This document shows, in pieces, positions 60,262-64,000 of a stretch of DNA of 64,000 bases. Location of the stretch: contig NZ_CP019952.1 of NCBI RefSeq assembly GCF_002021815.1, positions 1,209,001-1,273,000 of the forward strand, given 5' to 3'. Every line of letters starts with the position of its first letter. Position 1 is the stretch's first letter. A program made the position numbers and the translations under genes. This stretch comes from Pseudomonas parafulva. Lineage in GTDB: Bacteria; Pseudomonadota; Gammaproteobacteria; Pseudomonadales; Pseudomonadaceae. Under the pieces are notes generated by a model. That model made no database searches and was not told the DNA's origin. It saw only the letters and a program-made list of their open reading frames with translations.

Positions 60262-60582
60262 TCACGCCACAAGCGTGATGGCGACGTGCGCGGCGATGCC
60301 TGCCGCCACGCTGAAAATCAAACTCCGGGTGAAGTAGGCCACGATCACCACCGGCACTGCGGCCAGCATGTCGGCGTTCACTGCCATCAGCGAGCCGTCC
60401 TTGGCCATCAGCAACGCAGGCACGGTGATACTGGCGATGATCGCCACAGGCAGGTACTCGATGACATCGTTGAACACCTTGGGCGTGCCCTGCATTCGGA
60501 ACAGCAGGGGCGTGGCCCGGGTGAAGTAGGTGATGGCCATCATCAAGGCCACCGCGCCGATCAGGTATTTTTCTTCAGGCAT
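60262..60582 (-). CDS. azlD: Branched-chain amino acid exporter subunit AzlD
   Basis: 106 residues with four membrane segments, starting at ATG 60582 inside the end of azlC (22-bp overlap). The family pattern AITYFTRATPLLF and EYLPVAIIASITVPAL is clear. AzlD forms the small subunit of AzlCD (LIV-E) exporters. The longer open frame through this region is only the azlC antiframe fused in frame and was not used. Confidence 0.9.
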   Translation of the reverse strand: MPEEKYLIGAVALMMAITYFTRATPLLFRMQGTPKVFNDVIEYLPVAIIASITVPALLMAKDGSLMAVNADMLAAVPVVIVAYFTRSLIFSVAAGIAAHVAITLVA

Positions 60583-61262
60583 AGGCCTACTCCACAGCCC
60601 ACGGCCGTCGCCACGAACACATTCAAAGGGGAGGGGTACAGCGCGTTGAGTAGGCAGGTCGCGGCAATCACCACCAGGGCGACGATCAGCTTGGGCCGGC
60701 TGTTGCACAGCGACACGAGCACGAAGATCATCATGGCGGTCAGCGCGTAGTCCAGCTTGAACGCGGAGAAGCGGCTCAGCGCATCGGAGGCCACGGCGCC
60801 GAGCAGGGCGCCGGCAATCCAGCTGGCATGGCACCAGGTGTTGAACTGCAGCAGATAGCCAGGCGGGGTGTACTTGCCGGCTTGTAGCCGTTGGCTGTGC
60901 AAGGCGAACGATTCGTCGGTCAGGCCAAAGGCATACATCAGCTTTTGCGACCGGGAGATGCCCAGCCCATCGCTCTGCTTGGCCATGTACATGGCCATGA
61001 GCATGTGCCGCGAATTGATCAGCAGCGTCGACAACGCGATGGTCAGCAACGGCGCACCGGAGGTGATCAACGCCAGCGCCGCAAACTGCGCGGCGCCTGC
61101 GTAGACGAACACGCACATCGCCACCGGGAGCCACAAGGGCAGCCCGGCATTGATGCACATCACGCCAAACACGAAGCTCACCACGAAGTAGCCGGTGATC
61201 ACCGGCAAGGCATCGACGAAGCTTTCCCTGCGCGAGACCGGGTGCAAGGCGAGGTCGGTCAT
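60561..61262 (-). CDS. azlC: Branched-chain amino acid exporter subunit AzlC
   Basis: 233 residues with about five to six membrane segments; the family hallmarks VYAGAAQFAAL, STLLINSRHMLMAM and LTDESFAL are present. It is the large subunit of LIV-E type exporters for branched-chain amino acids. It overlaps the GNAT stop by 4 bp and azlD by 22 bp, so all are co-translated. Confidence 0.92.
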   Translation of the reverse strand: MTDLALHPVSRRESFVDALPVITGYFVVSFVFGVMCINAGLPLWLPVAMCVFVYAGAAQFAALALITSGAPLLTIALSTLLINSRHMLMAMYMAKQSDGLGISRSQKLMYAFGLTDESFALHSQRLQAGKYTPPGYLLQFNTWCHASWIAGALLGAVASDALSRFSAFKLDYALTAMMIFVLVSLCNSRPKLIVALVVIAATCLLNALYPSPLNVFVATAVGCGVGLCLKKNT

Positions 61263-61741
61263 AGATCGACCTCGCAGGTGATCTCGCCGCGCGTCTGGCT
61301 GAAGCCCTGCCGGTTCCAGAAGCGCACCGCCGACGCATTGTCCTGGTCGATGAACAGAAACACCCGACGGATGCCATGCTGACGGAAGTCGTTGAGGATC
61401 GAGGTGGTCAGCGACGTGCCGATGCGGCTGTGGCGATAGTCTGGCGACACGGCCAGGTGGTTGATGGTACCGCGCGTACCCATCGCCCCTCCGGCCACGG
61501 CACCGATGATCGCCCCGCTGTGGTTTTCCGCCAGGTAGCAGAACGTGTTGTCATGGCTCAACAGGCCCTTGAGCAGGTCCTCGTTCTGCCAGTCGCAGAA
61601 CGCAATCTCGTCGAACCGCTTGAGGAAGTTGACCAGGCGCGTGGCATGAAACGGCGTGGCCTTCTTGATGGTCAGGCCGTTCATGCGGTCGGGCACGGCA
61701 ACGCTGCGCGTTGCCTGCTCAAGGCTATTTGACAATGTCAT
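61259..61741 (-). CDS. GNAT N-acetyltransferase in the dioxygenase-azlCD operon
   Basis: 160 residues with acetyl-CoA loop VSPDYRHSRIGTSLTTSILN and the end FLFIDQDNASAVRFWNRQGF. Its start overlaps the dioxygenase 3' end by 17 bp, and it overlaps azlC by 4 bp. By context it probably acetylates the amino acid that the neighbouring enzyme hydroxylates, or protects against it; this is inference. Confidence 0.82.
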   Translation of the reverse strand: MTLSNSLEQATRSVAVPDRMNGLTIKKATPFHATRLVNFLKRFDEIAFCDWQNEDLLKGLLSHDNTFCYLAENHSGAIIGAVAGGAMGTRGTINHLAVSPDYRHSRIGTSLTTSILNDFRQHGIRRVFLFIDQDNASAVRFWNRQGFSQTRGEITCEVDL

Positions 61742-62471
61742 GTTCGGTCCCCGGCCGGGAGAAGGAGATGGCGATGATCTGCCGATAGCCCATTTCCGAT
61801 TCGCTGGGGTTGGTGGCCGGTGTCACGTAGTGCTGCAGCTCGCGGTCGAGGAAATACGTGGTGTCGAGAATTTCCTGGTAGGTGCCGGAGTCGATCACGT
61901 TCGACTGTTTGTCGTAGACCTTGCTGGTGGCGCCTTCGATGTTGTGACGGCCCCAGAAGTGCACGCCGCTGAAAGGGTAGCCGTCGCAATGGATGCCTTC
62001 GGGCGTGATTTCGATTTGCTCGCCGGGTTTGACCTCGATGCGGATCTGGTGAACCTGGCACTGCCAAGGCACGTTGTGCAGTTCTTCAGGCAGCACGGCC
62101 TTGTACACGTCGAAGTCCAGCTTGATCAGGGCGCGCAGCACCGGCGAGTTGAAGACATCGCTGGACACATCGTCGAAGTGGCGCCGCACGCCGCCCACAT
62201 ACTGGTTATGGGCCTCGGACTGTTCATAGGCACGGTGTTCGAGCTGCTGCAGCTCGCCGGTCGCTGGGTTGAAGTCGAAATCGCTGTAGCGGCGGTAGCG
62301 GGTACCCTTGTCGGCCTGGCCGTAGTACTTGTCTACGCCCATGGTTTCCCAGCTCTTGGAAAACGCCACGAAATGGCCAAAGCCGCCGTTGAGTGCAAAG
62401 TCGTTGCCCAGCACGTTGACTGTCTTGTTCAGGCGCAGTGCGTCATCAACATTCCGTTTGAGTGTAAGCAT
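61725..62471 (-). CDS. 2OG-Fe(II) dioxygenase of the free-amino-acid hydroxylase type
   Basis: 248 residues from ATG 62471, which has GGAAGAG at proper spacing; an ATG two codons earlier is too close to the Shine-Dalgarno. The iron-binding facial triad is visible: H161 and D163 in EGIHCDGYPF, H214 in LQHYVTP, and the 2-oxoglutarate Arg230 in GYRQIIAISF. The pattern matches the 2OG-Fe_Oxy_2 group that includes L-isoleucine dioxygenase. It heads a tight operon with GNAT, azlC and azlD, so a hydroxy amino acid product that is exported is likely. Confidence 0.85.
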   Translation of the reverse strand: MLTLKRNVDDALRLNKTVNVLGNDFALNGGFGHFVAFSKSWETMGVDKYYGQADKGTRYRRYSDFDFNPATGELQQLEHRAYEQSEAHNQYVGGVRRHFDDVSSDVFNSPVLRALIKLDFDVYKAVLPEELHNVPWQCQVHQIRIEVKPGEQIEITPEGIHCDGYPFSGVHFWGRHNIEGATSKVYDKQSNVIDSGTYQEILDTTYFLDRELQHYVTPATNPSESEMGYRQIIAISFSRPGTEHDIVK

Positions 62472-62553
62472 TGGCATCTCTTCCCGTTGAAATCTGGGCG
62501 CCAATCTAGCAGGCGGAAAGATGGCAGAAACTTCACTTTTTTTTGTGGTGCCT

Positions 62554-62605
62554 CAACCGCCGCTTGTTGCCAGCCGACGTACCGAGCAGACAGCGGCGGC
62601 GGTTG
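62554..62605. promoter_or_regulatory. Imperfect inverted repeat between dioxygenase and LysR genes
   Basis: CAACCGCCGCT at 62554-62564 faces AGCGGCGGCGGTTG at 62592-62605, with a 3-bp extra triplet in the second arm. In a divergent region next to a LysR gene this is a candidate operator or a leader hairpin. Confidence 0.4.
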
Positions 62606-62666
62606 TGCGTTATCCTTCCAGGCCTTGTTGCATGCGGGCTTGAGCACGTCTTGGGAGGGGTGTCGA

Positions 62667-63527
62667 ATGGATATCAAGGTGCTGCGAAACATCGCCAATG
62701 TCGCGAGGACGGGGTCGATCACCGATGCCGCCGAGCAGGTCCACGTCACGGTGCAGGCACTGGCGGCGCAGTTGAAAAAGCTGGAGGACCATTGCGGCTT
62801 CAAGCTCTTTGACCGCACCAACAAAGGCGTGTCGTTGACGCAGGAAGGGGTCGGGATCCTGCCCCATGTGCTGGAGATCGTGCGCTGCTCCGAACGCATG
62901 CAGCTGAAAATCAAACAGCTGCGCGAGCGCCAGAGCCAGCCCTTGCGGGTCGCCCTGAACAGCACCCTGTCGATGGAAATCAACCAGCAGATCATGGCCG
63001 GTGTGGCCAGCAATCTGTTCGGGTGCAGCCCCATCTTCAGCTGCTCCGAATCCCCCGACAACCTCACCAAGCTGGCCAAGGGCGAAGCTGACATGGTGGT
63101 GATCCTGGGCGACAGCATGCCCGAGGGGTTCTACTCGGTTTCGCTCAAGGGCCTGCGCATTGAGGTGGTGGCCTGCTCGGTCAGTGCCGACACCGCTCCT
63201 TCGGTGGTCATCAAGCCGTTGCCCGAATGCCCGTACGCCTCCATTTTCTCGCGTTTCGCCAACCATCAGGGCGGCGGGCTCGAGGCTGCTACCGTGTTCC
63301 ATTCCGGCAGCGAGATCGTCAGCGTGTCGATGATCAAGAGCTTCGGCGGCATGGGCGTGCTGTCGCGGGCCGTGGCCGAGACGAACGACCTGCACATCTG
63401 GGAAGGGTATTCCGAATACCTCGATGTGTACCTGGTGATGAAAGAGCCATGGATCGTGGAGGAGGAGTTTCCTCAGTTCTACCCCAAGACAGCGCCGATG
63501 CACGCCTTCGAGTCGATCAATGCCTGA
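62667..63527 (+). CDS. LysR-family regulator, divergent from the dioxygenase operon
   Basis: 286 residues from ATG 62667 (GGGAGGGG upstream). The HTH MDIKVLRNIANVARTGSITD followed by AAEQVHVTVQALAAQLKKLE is a normal LysR N-terminus, followed by a substrate-binding domain. An upstream in-frame extension would cross the dioxygenase gene and is discarded. By position it likely senses an amino acid and controls the divergent operon. Confidence 0.88.
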   Translation: MDIKVLRNIANVARTGSITDAAEQVHVTVQALAAQLKKLEDHCGFKLFDRTNKGVSLTQEGVGILPHVLEIVRCSERMQLKIKQLRERQSQPLRVALNSTLSMEINQQIMAGVASNLFGCSPIFSCSESPDNLTKLAKGEADMVVILGDSMPEGFYSVSLKGLRIEVVACSVSADTAPSVVIKPLPECPYASIFSRFANHQGGGLEAATVFHSGSEIVSVSMIKSFGGMGVLSRAVAETNDLHIWEGYSEYLDVYLVMKEPWIVEEEFPQFYPKTAPMHAFESINA

Positions 63528-63685
63528 AGCGCCGTCAGCGTGAGACAACCTGTCGTCTTGCGCTTGGCCGCGCAATTTGTTTGTGCTGGCATTTCGGTTA
63601 CAATCGGAAAAACGATTCAGTGATGTAGGTCAATGCGACAAAAGCCTGATTCGTTTTCCGGTTCTCTGGCTGCTGAACAATGATC

Positions 63686-63693
63686 AATAACAA
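63686..63693 (+). promoter_or_regulatory. Candidate Hfq/Crc CA motif in the mqo leader
   Basis: AATAACAA matches AAnAAnAA exactly, inside a longer A-rich tract GAACAATGATCAATAACAAG. It lies about 75 bp before the mqo start, further than usual. Confidence 0.3.
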
Positions 63694-63766
63694 GCCTGCG
63701 CTGAAGAACACGCGTTACCTGGGTCAGCCACAGGCCCACCTCCGTTCTCCTGACTGGAATTGATCA

Positions 63767-64000
63767 ATGTTCAAGAAAGCTGGCAAGACCTTGCTGGGTC
63801 TGGCTGTCGCTGCAACTGTCATGCACGCACACGCCGCTGAAACCAAGAAAGTCGACGTACTGCTGGTCGGCGGCGGCATCATGAGCTCCACCCTGGCCGT
63901 CTGGCTGCACGAGCTGGAGCCGAGCTGGTCGATGGAGATGGTCGAGCGCCTGGACGGCGTGGCCGAAGAAAGCTCCAACGGCTGGAACAACGCCGGTACC
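63767..64000 (+). CDS. mqo: Malate:quinone oxidoreductase, 5' end only
   Basis: 78 codons are visible before the window ends. The start [28 protein letters not shown] is signal-peptide-like, followed by [19 protein letters not shown], the FAD-binding dinucleotide motif (GGGIMS), and [26 protein letters not shown], which is typical of Mqo. Mqo oxidises malate at the membrane and passes electrons to quinone. The Shine-Dalgarno (TGGAATTG) is weak. Confidence 0.9.
   Translation, partial: MFKKAGKTLLGLAVAATVMHAHAAETKKVDVLLVGGGIMSSTLAVWLHELEPSWSMEMVERLDGVAEESSNGWNNAGT

Noticed and set aside
60583..61377. A 371-codon frame that joins azlC antiframe to azlD
   Set aside because: Only the last 106 codons are azlD; the rest is a shadow of azlC.
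61656..62666. Long N-terminal extension of the LysR gene
   Set aside because: It would cross the dioxygenase and its promoter in antisense; LysR proteins start at the HTH, which matches ATG 62667.

Overview
The window is GC-rich bacterial chromosome and by gene content and order looks like a fluorescent pseudomonad of the Pseudomonas putida group. Support: oprH-phoP-phoQ; a tandem MprF/VirJ-type pair like the P. aeruginosa alanyl-phosphatidylglycerol synthase/hydrolase genes; ruvCAB followed by ybgC-tolQRAB-pal(oprL)-cpoB; an OprD-family porin; dapA-bamC-MBL-purC; an exported-type malate:quinone oxidoreductase; and scattered REP elements with the P. putida style core (GGAGCGGCC...CCGCGATGGG). 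The species is not resolved from this sequence. Almost everything reads as core chromosome.

Layout. 1-4.6 kb: start of a dienelactone hydrolase gene (minus), then divergent oprH-phoPQ behind a double PhoP box, then dctA behind a sigma54-type promoter. 4.7-8.6 kb (minus): trmO, a DUF1456 gene, an unusual RsuA/RluF-family protein lacking the catalytic Asp, a YjaB-type acetyltransferase and rimO. 8.8-15 kb: kup, a REP, and the virJ-like/mprF operon for aminoacylated phospholipid turnover. 15.3-15.9 kb: three initiator tRNA-fMet genes, each with its own promoter and terminator. 16-24.6 kb: dinB with a LexA box, a lipoprotein, proS, an OprD porin, a HIT protein-slyX pair, a membrane-anchored cold-shock-domain protein, dps and a small ribbon-helix-helix protein. 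24.6-37.1 kb: one long co-directional block with fmdB-like gene, aspS, yebC, ruvCAB, the Tol-Pal operon and queE-queC, ending at tRNA-Lys. 37.5-45.9 kb: two small exported proteins, an alpha/beta hydrolase, an EAL phosphodiesterase, a CDF transporter, puuP, ydgA-like and nadA. 46-54.1 kb: a BepA-like protease, a TusA-like protein, a PerM permease, bcp, gcvR-like, dapA-bamC-MBL-purC and tRNA-Ser(CGA). 54.1-55.66 kb: a poorly coding, more AT-rich stretch with one GNAT gene. 55.66-59.6 kb: an uncharacterised three-gene envelope operon. 59.7-62.6 kb: a tightly overlapping minus-strand operon (2OG-Fe(II) amino-acid dioxygenase, GNAT, azlC, azlD, plus an unknown gene) opposite a LysR regulator. The window ends inside mqo.

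Functional themes: envelope adaptation to low Mg and cationic peptides (oprH-phoPQ, mprF/virJ), envelope integrity (Tol-Pal, BamC, BepA-like), tRNA modification and charging (trmO, queE, queC, proS, aspS, fMet, Lys and Ser tRNAs), DNA repair (dinB, ruvCAB), and amino acid/polyamine/dicarboxylate handling (dctA, puuP, azlCD). The strongest candidate for an undescribed system is the dioxygenase-acetyltransferase-AzlCD-LysR locus at 60.3-63.5 kb, which reads as a module that hydroxylates, perhaps acetylates, and exports a branched-chain-type amino acid. The second is the three-gene envelope operon at 55.7-59.6 kb. All calls come from reading the sequence; no database search was run.
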